In this document: piece by piece, positions 34,184-43,073 of the stretch
Position numbering within the stretch: the first letter of the stretch is position 1
Layout of the letters: each line of letters begins with the position of its first letter
Origin: Ramlibacter algicola
Lineage (GTDB): Bacteria > Pseudomonadota > Gammaproteobacteria > Burkholderiales > Burkholderiaceae_C
NCBI RefSeq assembly: GCF_016641735.1
Contig: NZ_JAEDAO010000001.1
Span: 248,001-312,000, forward strand
Direction: 5' to 3'
Length of the DNA stretch: 64,000 nt
Program-made: the position numbers and the translations under genes
The notes under the pieces: generated by a model
Told to the model about the DNA's origin: nothing
Database searches by the model: none
What the model saw: only the letters and a program-made list of their open reading frames with translations

Positions 34184-35191
34184 TCAGACCACGGCCCCGG
34201 CGTTCGGGTCGTTGGGGTCTTCCTTGCGGGACCCGGCCTTCACGAGATCCTCGCGCTTGACGCCCAGCCACATGGCGATGGCGGCCGCGACGAAGACGGA
34301 CGAATAGATGCCGAACAGGATGCCGATGGTCAGCGCCAGGGCGAAGTAGTGCAGGGTCGCGCCGCCGAACAGCAGCATCGACAGCACCATGATCTGCGTC
34401 GACCCGTGGGTGATGATGGTGCGGCTGATCGTCGACGTGATGGCGTTGTCGATGATCTGCACCGTGTCCATTTTGCGGTACCGGCGGAAGTTCTCCCGGA
34501 TCCGGTCGAAGATGACCACCGACTCGTTGACGGAATACCCCAGCACCGCGAGCACCGCGGCCAGCACCGCCAGCGAGAACTCCCACTGGAAGTAGGCGAA
34601 GAAGCCCAGGATGATGACCACGTCGTGCAGGTTGGCGATGATGGCCGCGACGGCGAACTTCCACTCGAAGCGGAACGCCAGGTAGACCACGATGCCGACG
34701 ACCACCATGGCCAGTGCCTTCAGGCCGTCGGTGGCAAGCTCCTCGCCCACCTGCGGGCCGACGAACTCGGTGCGGTGCAAGGTGACGGGTTCGCCGCCGG
34801 CGGCAGTCTTGCAGACCCGGCGCTGCTGCTCGTCGGCGATGCGACCTTGCTCGCTGGCGCACAGCGCTTCCATCACCCGTTCGGATTGTTGCGCCGAACT
34901 GACGCCCTTCTGGCTGGGCAGCCGGATCAAGACGTCGCGGGCGGTGCCGAAGTTCTGCACCTGCACGTCGGCGAAACCCATGCCGACGACGGCCTGGCGC
35001 ACCTTCTCGACCTCGGCCGGTTGCGCGTAGCTCACCTGCATCACGGTGCCGCCCGTGAACTCGTTGGACAGGTGCAGCCCCCGGTGGAACAGGAAGAAGA
35101 CCGCCGCCGCGAAGGTGAGGAAGGAGATGACGTTGAACACCAGCGCATTCCGCATGAACGGGATGTCGCGGTGGATCTTGAAGAATTCCAT
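34184..35191 (-). CDS. secF: Protein translocase subunit SecF
   Basis: A 335-residue inner-membrane protein that, with SecD, uses the proton gradient to complete Sec export. It has an N-terminal helix, a periplasmic domain, and a C-terminal five-helix MMPL-like bundle with VGIVVYLAFRFEWKFAVAAI, GYSVNESVVIFDRIRENFR and a distal TLHYFALALTIGILFGIYSS. Compared with some homologues it has a longer insertion around ALCASEQGRIADEQQRRVC. It follows secD after 15 bases. Confidence 0.97.
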   Translation of the reverse strand: MEFFKIHRDIPFMRNALVFNVISFLTFAAAVFFLFHRGLHLSNEFTGGTVMQVSYAQPAEVEKVRQAVVGMGFADVQVQNFGTARDVLIRLPSQKGVSSAQQSERVMEALCASEQGRIADEQQRRVCKTAAGGEPVTLHRTEFVGPQVGEELATDGLKALAMVVVGIVVYLAFRFEWKFAVAAIIANLHDVVIILGFFAYFQWEFSLAVLAAVLAVLGYSVNESVVIFDRIRENFRRYRKMDTVQIIDNAITSTISRTIITHGSTQIMVLSMLLFGGATLHYFALALTIGILFGIYSSVFVAAAIAMWLGVKREDLVKAGSRKEDPNDPNAGAVV

Positions 35192-35206
35192 GTCGAGTCC
35201 TCTTCC

Positions 35207-37081
35207 TCACTCCGGCTTGGTTATAGCGTCCCCCGGAGCGGGGCGCCAGACAGTGCCGATCGAGACCGACTTGAGCTTTTTCTTGCGGCCGTACCAGAAG
35301 TTCACGAGCCCGCGCGAGAAGAACACGGCGGAGAACATCGAGGTCAGGATGCCGATGCAGTGCACCACCGCGAAGCCTCGCACGGGACCCGAGCCGAACG
35401 CCAGCAGCGCCAGCCCCGCGATCAGGGTAGTCACGTTCGAGTCCAGGATGGTCGCCCACGCGCGGTCGTAGCCGGCGTGGATGGCGGCCTGCGGCGAAGC
35501 GCCGTTGCGCAACTCCTCGCGCACCCGTTCGTTGATCAGGACGTTCGAGTCGATCGCCATGCCCAGCGCCAGCGCCATGGCGGCCATGCCGGGCAAGGTC
35601 AACGTGGCCTGCAGCATCGACAGGATCGCCACCAGCAGCAGCAGGTTGACCGCCAGCGCCAGGCCGGAGAACAGCCCGAACAGCATGTAGTAGACGACCA
35701 TGAACGCGCAGATCGCGGCAAAGCCCCAGGCCACGCTGTGGAAGCCCTTGGCGATGTTCTCGGCACCCAGGGTCGGGCCGATGGTCATCTCCTCGACGAT
35801 CTCCATCGGCGCCGCCAGCGCGCCCGCGCGCAGCAGCAGCGCGAGGTTGTTGGTCTCCTCGACCGAGAACGCGCCGGTGATCTGGAAGCTGCTGCCGAAC
35901 TCGCTCTGGATCGTGGCCACCGAGATGGCCTCGCCCTTCTTCTTCTCGAAGAGGACCATCGCCATCAGCTTGCCGACGTTGTCGCGGGTGAAGTCGCGCA
36001 TGATGCGGCCGCCGACTTGGTCCAGCCGCACGCTGACGGCGGGCCGCTGCTTGTCGTCGAAGGTCGACGAGGCGTCGACGATGCGGTCGCCGGTCAGGAT
36101 CACCTGCCGCTGCACGACCACCGGCGCCATCGTCCCGTCGCGGCGGCGCTCGAAGAAGCGCTCGGACCCGAAGGGCACCTCGCCGCTCGCCGCGGCGGCG
36201 CTCATGTTGACCGCGCGCACTTCCAGGACCGCGGTGCGCCCGAGGATGTCCTTGGCGCGCGCCGCGTCCTGCAGGCCGGGCAGCTGCACCACGATGCGGT
36301 CGATGCCCTGCTGCTGGATCACCGGCTCGCTGACGCCCAGCTGGTTCACGCGGTTGTGCAGCGTGGTGATGTTCTGCTTGAGCGCGCGGTCCTGCACCTC
36401 GCGCAGGGCCTGCGGCTTGAAGGCGCCGACGATCTTGAAGTCCTGGCCGTCCGCCACCTGCGTGACGTCCAGCTCGGGGAACTGGTCGGCGATCGCGGCA
36501 CGGGCGGCGGTGGCCGTCTGCGCGTCACGCAAGCGAACCTCGACGCTGCGCCCGTTGCGCGAGACGCCGCCGTGGCGCACGTTCTTGTCGCGCAGCGTGG
36601 TGCGCACGTCGGCTGCCAGCGAGTCGGCCCGCTTGACGATGGCCGCGTCCATGTCCACCTGCAGCATCAGGTGCACGCCGCCGCGCAGGTCCAGGCCCAG
36701 TGCCATCGGCTTTGCCCCGATGGCCGCCAGCGGTGCGGGCGTCCTGGGCACCAGGTTCAGCGCGACGACGTAGTCGGGGTCCTGCGGATCGCCGGCGTTG
36801 AGCGCCGCGTTCAGCGCCTCCTTGGCCTTGAGCTGCTCCTCGGGACTCTGGACCTGGATGCGGATCGAGGTCTCGTCCTGGCTGACGACGCCCTCGACCT
36901 GGGCCTGGGCCAGCGCCTGGTCGACCTTCTGGCGCGTGCCGCGGTCGACCTTGACCGTGCTCTTGCCCGAGGACACCTGGACCGCCGGCACCTCGCCGAA
37001 GAAATTCGGCAGGGTGTACAGCACCCCCACCACCAGCGCGACCAGGATGATCGCGTACTTCCAAACGGGGTATCTGTTCAT
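35207..37081 (-). CDS. secD: Protein translocase subunit SecD
   Basis: A 624-residue partner of SecF. The start is ATG at 37081 (MNRYPVWKYAIILVALVVG, first membrane helix). The large periplasmic P1 region includes the LGLDLRGGVHLMLQVDMD motif. The C-terminal five-helix domain has GALAAPMEIVEEMTIGPTLG, ALGMAIDSNVLINERVREEL and GFAVVHCIGILTSMFSAVFF. The gene lies 58 bases downstream of yajC. Confidence 0.97.
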   Translation of the reverse strand: MNRYPVWKYAIILVALVVGVLYTLPNFFGEVPAVQVSSGKSTVKVDRGTRQKVDQALAQAQVEGVVSQDETSIRIQVQSPEEQLKAKEALNAALNAGDPQDPDYVVALNLVPRTPAPLAAIGAKPMALGLDLRGGVHLMLQVDMDAAIVKRADSLAADVRTTLRDKNVRHGGVSRNGRSVEVRLRDAQTATAARAAIADQFPELDVTQVADGQDFKIVGAFKPQALREVQDRALKQNITTLHNRVNQLGVSEPVIQQQGIDRIVVQLPGLQDAARAKDILGRTAVLEVRAVNMSAAAASGEVPFGSERFFERRRDGTMAPVVVQRQVILTGDRIVDASSTFDDKQRPAVSVRLDQVGGRIMRDFTRDNVGKLMAMVLFEKKKGEAISVATIQSEFGSSFQITGAFSVEETNNLALLLRAGALAAPMEIVEEMTIGPTLGAENIAKGFHSVAWGFAAICAFMVVYYMLFGLFSGLALAVNLLLLVAILSMLQATLTLPGMAAMALALGMAIDSNVLINERVREELRNGASPQAAIHAGYDRAWATILDSNVTTLIAGLALLAFGSGPVRGFAVVHCIGILTSMFSAVFFSRGLVNFWYGRKKKLKSVSIGTVWRPAPGDAITKPE

Positions 37082-37139
37082 GGTTCGGCGCCGCGAGGGC
37101 GGCCCGGCGCCGTGGCACCGTGCCGTCCGCGGCGGGATC

Positions 37140-37463
37140 TCACTTGATGGTGCCCTTGGGCAGGACCTGGACCACGGCGCTGCGCTGGACCTGCACTTCG
37201 ACGCCACCGGCCACTTCCAGGCCGATGTAGCTGTCGCCCAGCTTGGTCACCTTGCCCAGCAGGCCGCCGGCGGTGGCGATCTCGTCGCCCTTGGCGAGGG
37301 CTTCGATCATGGCGCGGTGCTCCTTCTGGCGCTTCATCTGCGGGCGGATCATGATGAAGTACAGCAGGCCGAACATGACCACGAAGGGCAGGGCCTGCAT
37401 CAGCAGGTCCGGGCCACCGGGCGTGGCCGAAGTGGTCTGGGCGAAGGCGGAGGAGATGAACAC
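37140..37463 (-). CDS. yajC: Preprotein translocase accessory subunit YajC
   Basis: A 107-residue single-helix membrane protein that binds SecDF. The helix is LPFVVMFGLLYFIMIRPQMK, followed by KRQKEHRAMIEALAKGDEI and GGLLGKVTKL, the YajC signature. The start is GTG at 37463 (V/M-FISSAFAQ), preceded by TGGAG; the N-terminus matches the family, so upstream in-frame codons are rejected. In many relatives queA-tgt precede yajC; here an oxidoreductase gene lies upstream. Confidence 0.95.
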   Translation of the reverse strand: MFISSAFAQTTSATPGGPDLLMQALPFVVMFGLLYFIMIRPQMKRQKEHRAMIEALAKGDEIATAGGLLGKVTKLGDSYIGLEVAGGVEVQVQRSAVVQVLPKGTIK

Positions 37464-37605
37464 GGGGACTCCAGGAAAAACGTCGGTCCGGGACAGGCGC
37501 GGGCCCGCGCAGCACATGGGCTGCACGGGCGCGCGCACGAAGGCGGGATTGTAGTTCGCCGCTGGGGGATGAATGCTTGCGGCCTACATGGCCGCAGGGC
37601 CGTCC

Positions 37606-40600
37606 TCAGGCCGCCTGGCGTTCGGCGGCGGGCGCGCTCCAGCGCTGCATCAGTGCCTGCCAGCGCTCACGCGCGGCGGCGACGTTGCGTTCCTTCACGT
37701 GGCCGAAGCCGCGCATCTGGTCGGGAATCGCCGCGATCTCCAGCGCCAGCGCGTGGTTGCCGGCCGTGAGCCGCGCGAGCACCTGCTCGATGGCGGCGCG
37801 GTACTCGTCGATCAACGCGCGTTCCATGCGGCGCTCCTCGGTGCGGCCGAAGACGTCCAGCGCCGTGCCGCGCAGGCCGCGCAGCTTGGCCAGCACCTGG
37901 AAGCCCAGCACCATCGCCGGCCCGTACTTGCGCTTGACCAGTTCGCCCTTGGCATTGCGCTTGGCCAGCAGCGGCGGCGCGAGGTGGTAGTGGATCTTGA
38001 AGTCGCCGTCGAACTGCGCGGCCACCTTCTCGCGGAAGCCGGTCTCGGTGTGCAGGCGCGCGACCTCGTACTCGTCCTTGTAGGCCATCAGCTTGAACAG
38101 CTGGCGCGCGACCGTTTCGGCCAGGCTGGTCTTGCCCAGCGGCGCTTCAGCCTGGCGCACGCGCTCGACGAAGTCGGCGTACGACTTCGCATAGGCCGCG
38201 TTCTGGTACGCCGTGAGGAACTCCACGCGGCGCGCCACCAGCGTTTCCAGCGTCTCGCGCTTCTTCAGCTCGATGACCTGCGCCGGCGTGAGCAAGCTCT
38301 CCACCTGCGCCGGATCGTGGGCGGCGCGGCGGCCCCACTCGAACGCCGCCTTGTTGGCATCGACCGCGACGCCATTGAGCTCGATCGCGCGCAGCAGCGC
38401 CTCGCGGCCCAGCGGGATCCAGCCCTTTTGCCACGCGTAGCCGAGCATCAGCGGGTTGGTGAAGATGCTGTCGCCCATCAGCTTGGTCGCGGCGGCATCG
38501 GCGTTGAAGCGGCCCAGCGCATTCGCGCCGACCGCGTGGCCGATCTCCTCGGCGCACGCGTCCGCCGGGTTCGCCCAGTTGCCGTTCTTCACGAACGCGG
38601 CCGTCGGCGTGCTGTGCACGTTCAGCGCGACGTGCGTGCGGCCCTCGCGCATGCGCAGCACGGTTTCCTTGCCGGCAGCGACGATCGGGTCGCAGCCAAT
38701 CACGAGGTCCGCCGCGGCCATGCCGACGCGGGTGGTGTGGATGTCCTCGGCGCGCTCGCCGATCAGCACGTGGCTCCAGGTCGCGCCACCCTTCTGCGCC
38801 AGGCCCGCCGCGTCCTGCGTGACGATGCCCTTGCCCTCGATGTGCGCGGCCATGCCGAGCAGCTGGCCGATGGTGATCACGCCGGTGCCGCCGACGCCCG
38901 CCACCACGATGCCGTAGGCGCCGTGCACCGCGGGCAGCGCGGGCTCGGGCAGCTCGCCGAGGTCGTACGGCGACGCCGCCTTGGCTTTCGCCTTGGCCTT
39001 GAGCTTGCCGCCTTCGACGGTGACGAAGCTGGGGCAGAAGCCCTTGAGGCAGCTGGTGTCCTTGTTGCAGGTGCTCTGGTTGATCGTGCGCTTGCGGCCG
39101 AACTCGGTCTCCAGCGGCTCGACCGACAGGCAGTTGCTCTTCGCGCTGCAGTCGCCGCAGCCTTCGCACACCAGGTCGTTGATGAACACGCGCACCGCCG
39201 GGTCGACCATGGTGCCGCGCTTGCGGCGGCGGCGCTTCTCGGTGGCGCAGGTCTGGTCGTACAGGATCACCGTGGTGCCGGTGAGCTCGCGGAACTCACG
39301 CTGGATGCGATCGAGCTCGTCACGGTGTTCGACCTGCACGCCCGGCGGCAGCTTGGCGACCGTGTACTTCTCCGGTTCGTCGGTGACCACCGTCAGCTTG
39401 GCGACGCCTTCGGCCACCAGGCTGTGTGCGATCTGCAGCACCGAGTGGCCCTCGGGCCTCTCGCCGACCTGCTGGCCGCCGGTCATCGCGACCGCGTCGT
39501 TGTACAGCAGCTTGTAGGTGATGTTCACGCCCGCCGCGATCGACTGCCGCACGGCCAGGATGCCGCTGTGGAAGTAGGTGCCGTCGCCCAGGTTGGCGAA
39601 CACGTGCTTCTCGCCGGTGAACGGCTGCTGGCCGACCCAGGGCACGCCTTCGCCGCCCATCTGCGTGAAGCCGAGAGTGGAGCGGTCCATCCACGTCGCC
39701 ATGAAGTGGCAGCCGATGCCGGCCATCGCACGCGAACCTTCCGGCACCACGGTCGACGTGTTGTGCGGGCAGCCGGAGCAGAACCAGGGCAGGCGGTCGC
39801 CCTTGACCTCCATGACCTGCATGGAGCGCTCTTTCGCTTCCAGGATGGCCAGCTGCGCGTCCAGCCGTGCGGTGGTGTCGGCGTCCAGGCCCAGCTTCTT
39901 CAGCCGGCGCGCGATGGCGCGGGCGATCAGTGCCGGTGACAGGTCCGCGTTGGCGCGCAGCAGCGTGTTGCCCGACGGGTTGGGCATCGACCACTCGCCG
40001 CCGCTGCCCTCGCCCTCGGCCGCGTCGAACTTGCCGACCACGGTGGGCCGCGCGTCCGAGCGCCAGTTGTACAGCTCTTCCTTCAGCTGGTATTCGATGA
40101 CCTGGCGCTTTTCCTCGACCACCAGGATCTCGCGCAGGCCGGTTGCGAACTCGCGCGTGATCTGCGCTTCGAGCGGCCACACGACGGCGACCTTGTGCAC
40201 GCGGATGCCGAGGCGCTGGCACGTCGCGTCATCGAGGCCCAGGTCCAGCAGCGCCTGCCGCGTGTCGTTGTACGCCTTGCCGCTGGCGATGATGCCGAAG
40301 CGGTCGTTCGGGCCTTCGATGACGTTGTGGTTCAGGCGGTTGGCGCGGATGTACGCCAGCGCCGCGTACCACTTGTAGTCGTACAGGCGCGCCTCCTGCT
40401 CCAGCGCGGCGTCCGGCCAGCGGATGTGGACGCCGCCGGGCGGCATCACGAAGTCGGTGGGCAGCTGGATCTGCACGCGCTCCGGATCGATCATCGCCGT
40501 GGCGCTGGACTCGACAATCTCCTGGATCGTCTTCATGCCGGTCCATACGCCGGCGTAGCGGCTCATCGCGAACGCGTGCACGCCCAGGTCCAGGATCTCC

Positions 40601-41166
40601 TGCACCGTGGCCGGGAAAAACACCGGCAGCCCGCAGGCCTTGAAGATGTGGTCGCTCTGGTGCGCGGCGGTGGAACTCTTGGCGACGTGGTCGTCGCCGG
40701 CGACGGCAATGACACCGCCCCAGGGCGTCGTGCCCGCCATGTTGGCGTGCTTGAAGACGTCGGAGGTGCGGTCGACGCCCGGGCCCTTGCCGTACCAGAT
40801 GCCGAACACGCCATCGAATTTCTGCTCGGCCTTCGGCGCGAAACCCAGTTGCTGCGTGCCCCAGATCGCGGTGGCCGCGAGTTCCTCGTTGACGCCCGGC
40901 TGGAACACGACGTTCTGCGCCTTCAGGTACTTGCTGGCTTTCCACAGCGCCTGGTCGTAGCCGCCCAGCGGCGAGCCGCGGTAGCCGCTGACGAAGCCGG
41001 CCGTGTTCTTGCCCGCCAGCGCGTCGCGCTGGCGCTGCAGCATCGGCAGCTTCACCAGCGCCTGCACGCCGCTCATGAAGGCGCGGCCATAGTCGAGCGA
41101 GTACTTGTCGTCCAGCGTGACCGTTTCCAGGGCCTTGCGGATGTGTTCGGGCAGGGGGGCGTTCAT
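37606..41166 (-). CDS. Indolepyruvate:ferredoxin oxidoreductase, fused form
   Basis: A 1,186-residue single-chain 2-ketoacid oxidoreductase that decarboxylates aryl (or branched) pyruvates from amino acid breakdown to acyl-CoA using TPP and Fe-S clusters. The N-terminal region has GFVSGYRGSPLGGYDQALW and FGIWYGKGPGVDRTSDV. The middle TPP domain has GIGCHFMATWMDRSTLGFTQ and GDGTYFHSG. A cysteine cluster (about 660-710) reads CEGCGDCSAKSNC, then CNKDTSCLKGFCPSF. The gamma-type domain begins VVAGVGGTGVITIGQLLGMA. The start at 41166 follows a GGAG site. The divergent Lrp-type regulator 57 bases away probably controls it. Confidence 0.94.
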   Translation of the reverse strand: MNAPLPEHIRKALETVTLDDKYSLDYGRAFMSGVQALVKLPMLQRQRDALAGKNTAGFVSGYRGSPLGGYDQALWKASKYLKAQNVVFQPGVNEELAATAIWGTQQLGFAPKAEQKFDGVFGIWYGKGPGVDRTSDVFKHANMAGTTPWGGVIAVAGDDHVAKSSTAAHQSDHIFKACGLPVFFPATVQEILDLGVHAFAMSRYAGVWTGMKTIQEIVESSATAMIDPERVQIQLPTDFVMPPGGVHIRWPDAALEQEARLYDYKWYAALAYIRANRLNHNVIEGPNDRFGIIASGKAYNDTRQALLDLGLDDATCQRLGIRVHKVAVVWPLEAQITREFATGLREILVVEEKRQVIEYQLKEELYNWRSDARPTVVGKFDAAEGEGSGGEWSMPNPSGNTLLRANADLSPALIARAIARRLKKLGLDADTTARLDAQLAILEAKERSMQVMEVKGDRLPWFCSGCPHNTSTVVPEGSRAMAGIGCHFMATWMDRSTLGFTQMGGEGVPWVGQQPFTGEKHVFANLGDGTYFHSGILAVRQSIAAGVNITYKLLYNDAVAMTGGQQVGERPEGHSVLQIAHSLVAEGVAKLTVVTDEPEKYTVAKLPPGVQVEHRDELDRIQREFRELTGTTVILYDQTCATEKRRRRKRGTMVDPAVRVFINDLVCEGCGDCSAKSNCLSVEPLETEFGRKRTINQSTCNKDTSCLKGFCPSFVTVEGGKLKAKAKAKAASPYDLGELPEPALPAVHGAYGIVVAGVGGTGVITIGQLLGMAAHIEGKGIVTQDAAGLAQKGGATWSHVLIGERAEDIHTTRVGMAAADLVIGCDPIVAAGKETVLRMREGRTHVALNVHSTPTAAFVKNGNWANPADACAEEIGHAVGANALGRFNADAAATKLMGDSIFTNPLMLGYAWQKGWIPLGREALLRAIELNGVAVDANKAAFEWGRRAAHDPAQVESLLTPAQVIELKKRETLETLVARRVEFLTAYQNAAYAKSYADFVERVRQAEAPLGKTSLAETVARQLFKLMAYKDEYEVARLHTETGFREKVAAQFDGDFKIHYHLAPPLLAKRNAKGELVKRKYGPAMVLGFQVLAKLRGLRGTALDVFGRTEERRMERALIDEYRAAIEQVLARLTAGNHALALEIAAIPDQMRGFGHVKERNVAAARERWQALMQRWSAPAAERQAA

Positions 41167-41223
41167 CGTGTCTCCAGCGAAGGCGCAGTGTAGGGCGGAT
41201 GAGCGGATAAGTCTTTGCGTTCC

Positions 41224-41757
41224 ATGCCGCGCCCCGGGTACGATGCGCAACATTCTTTCGCCGATGAGTCGATTTTGGGAAGCCTCGACAAGTTCGACCT
41301 GAAGATCCTGGAAGAACTCCAGGCCGACGGCCGCCTCACGAACGCCGAGCTCGCGCAGCGCGTGGGCCTGTCGGCCGCGCCCTGCTGGCGCCGTGTGCGC
41401 GCGCTGGAGGAAGCCGGCTACATCAAGGGCTACCACGCCGAGATCGACCGGCACCGCATCGGCCTGGGCGTGCTGGCCTTCGTGCGCCTGGACGCCGAGC
41501 GCAACACGGCGGAGGGGACTCAGGCGATGGAAGAGGCGATCCGCGGCATGCCCGAGATCGTCTCGTGCCACTACATCAGCGGCACCGGCACGTTCGAGTT
41601 GCAGGTGGTCGCCCGCGATCTCGAGGCGTTCTCGCGCTTCGCCCGCGAGGTGCTGCTGCACCTGCCCAACGTGAAGGATCTGCACACCAGCTTCTCGCTG
41701 GGCGAGGTCAAGGCGACGCGGACCCTGCCGCTAGGACACGTGACAAACGCCACCTGA
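41224..41757 (+). CDS. Lrp/AsnC family transcriptional regulator
   Basis: A regulator of 177 residues if the ATG at 41224 is used. The helix-turn-helix is GRLTNAELAQRVGLSAAPCW followed by RRVRALEEAGYIKGY. The C-terminal RAM/AsnC ligand domain contains VSCHYISGTGTFELQVVARD. Codons before residue 18 look less coding-like (CAA CAT TCT ATT), and a -10-like TACGAT lies at 41238-41243. The true start may therefore be TTG at 41275 (L/M-GSLDKFDLK), giving 160 residues. It is divergent from the indolepyruvate oxidoreductase, which is its likely target by analogy with amino-acid-responsive Lrp proteins. Confidence 0.92.
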   Translation: MPRPGYDAQHSFADESILGSLDKFDLKILEELQADGRLTNAELAQRVGLSAAPCWRRVRALEEAGYIKGYHAEIDRHRIGLGVLAFVRLDAERNTAEGTQAMEEAIRGMPEIVSCHYISGTGTFELQVVARDLEAFSRFAREVLLHLPNVKDLHTSFSLGEVKATRTLPLGHVTNAT

Positions 41758-41776
41758 GGCGCTTGGGCGGAGGACG

Positions 41777-42637
41777 TCAGGCCGTTCGCCGCCTGTCGAG
41801 CGCCGAGCGGGCCTGCACGAGGAGCTTGCCGCGCAGCAGCATGGCTTTGGCGGCCCATGGCGAGACGCCGCGCGTGAGAAGGTGCGTTCCGCGCGTGATG
41901 CTCGTGTACTGGAGCCCGAATGCGGCGCCGAGCCGCGCCAGGGCGGCGCGCGAGAAGAGCGAGATGTGACCGTTCCTCGGGGCCGCATACCACCAGGCGA
42001 GCCGTGTCGCGTCGGACACGACGCCGTCGTGCACCGCCGTGCCGATGAACACGATCAGCCGCTGGGCCGTGCACATTCCAACGATCGACTCCAGGGCAGC
42101 GACAGGGTCAGGCGTGTGCTCCAGCACTTCCATCGCGCTGCAGAAGTTGAAGTGGCCCGCGTGATGCGCCGATACATTGCTATGCCCGAACGGATCGAGC
42201 GACTCGAACGCCCACCCTGCATCGCGCATCAGTGCCGCCGTGAGCCCATTGCCGCCCCCGAAGTCGAGTCCGAGCACGTCCTTCTTGCGCGGCAGGAAGG
42301 ACTGCAACTCGCGCGCGTTCACGCGGGGGCGGACGTCGACGTAGTCCGGATCGACTCTCACGTAGTCGGCGTTGTAGACATGCCGGGCCCATTGCGAGGG
42401 CGTGAATCCGTCGAAGAAGCGGGTGAAGATGAAGGCGCAGGACGGGCATCGGTGGTAGATGACCGGGATTCCGCTGATGCCAGCGGGATAGAGGCGATGG
42501 TCGCAGCTCTTCTGGAAGTCGACCACGTCGAACGGTGCGCTCACCGTGCCGCAGATCTTGCAGGGCGCGTCGCGTGGCGGCGCTTCAGCCGCCTGGCCGC
42601 GCGCCCAGTCGAAAAGGTCCGGTTCGATTGAAAACAT
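41777..42637 (-). CDS. Class I SAM-dependent methyltransferase with N-terminal zinc-like motif
   Basis: A 286-residue protein. Two Cys pairs, C26-x-x-C29 (CKICG) and C64-x-x-C67 (CPSC), suggest a zinc ribbon as in C-methyltransferases acting on nucleotide sugars. The Rossmann methyltransferase core has the SAM loop LGLDFGGGNGLTAAL at 122-136, LDPFG at 147-151, and SAMEVLEHTPDP at 167-178. The substrate is unknown; sugar or cell-surface modification is possible. Three 60-base lines within it counted 60, 62 and 67% GC, against 73% in a line of mltA, so its base composition differs from its neighbours and recent acquisition is possible. The start is ATG at 42637. Confidence 0.87.
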   Translation of the reverse strand: MFSIEPDLFDWARGQAAEAPPRDAPCKICGTVSAPFDVVDFQKSCDHRLYPAGISGIPVIYHRCPSCAFIFTRFFDGFTPSQWARHVYNADYVRVDPDYVDVRPRVNARELQSFLPRKKDVLGLDFGGGNGLTAALMRDAGWAFESLDPFGHSNVSAHHAGHFNFCSAMEVLEHTPDPVAALESIVGMCTAQRLIVFIGTAVHDGVVSDATRLAWWYAAPRNGHISLFSRAALARLGAAFGLQYTSITRGTHLLTRGVSPWAAKAMLLRGKLLVQARSALDRRRTA

Positions 42638-42656
42638 GTCGTCGCAGGTGGAACGT

Positions 42657-43073
42657 CTAGCGGCGCCGGCAATGCAGCGTGCGCATCGAATCCAGCAGGT
42701 GCACGTCAGCGTCGGTCCCGCCGGGGCCAAGACCGAACTCGACTCGCATGCGGTCGCCGCTGTAGACGGACTGCTGCGGGCCTGTGCCGCCAGCGTCGCG
42801 CCCGAGGATCTGCCTGCCTTCGCCCAGGCCTTCCACCGCGGCCTCGTCCTCGCCGAAGCGCACCCGCAGCTCGATGCCGTCGTCGCACGCCAGGTTCAGC
42901 GCGTCGCGATCTGGATGGGCCATCGGGGCGGCCGGGCCCGGCGCCGGCGCGTCAACCACCGGTCGCGGGGCCTCCGGGGCGACGGGCGCGGGCACGGGCT
43001 GCGGTTCGACCGCGGCGCAGCTGACCAGCAGCAGCGCCGCAGCGCCGGCGAAGCTCCGCGGATTGCGCTTCAT
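42657..43073 (-). CDS. Lipoprotein with MliC-like C-terminal domain
   Basis: A 138-residue lipoprotein (lipobox LLVSC, Cys19) with a Pro/Ala-rich spacer (about 22-52). Its C-terminal domain of about 80 residues resembles MliC/PliC lysozyme inhibitors: LACDDGIELRVRF with Cys63, then GPQQSVYSGDRMRVEFGLG, and a terminal Cys135 that could pair with Cys63. The ATG overlaps the mltA stop (ATGA). Coupling a lysozyme-inhibitor-like protein to a lytic transglycosylase fits a peptidoglycan context. The domain match is by eye and only moderate. Confidence 0.72.
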   Translation of the reverse strand: MKRNPRSFAGAAALLLVSCAAVEPQPVPAPVAPEAPRPVVDAPAPGPAAPMAHPDRDALNLACDDGIELRVRFGEDEAAVEGLGEGRQILGRDAGGTGPQQSVYSGDRMRVEFGLGPGGTDADVHLLDSMRTLHCRRR

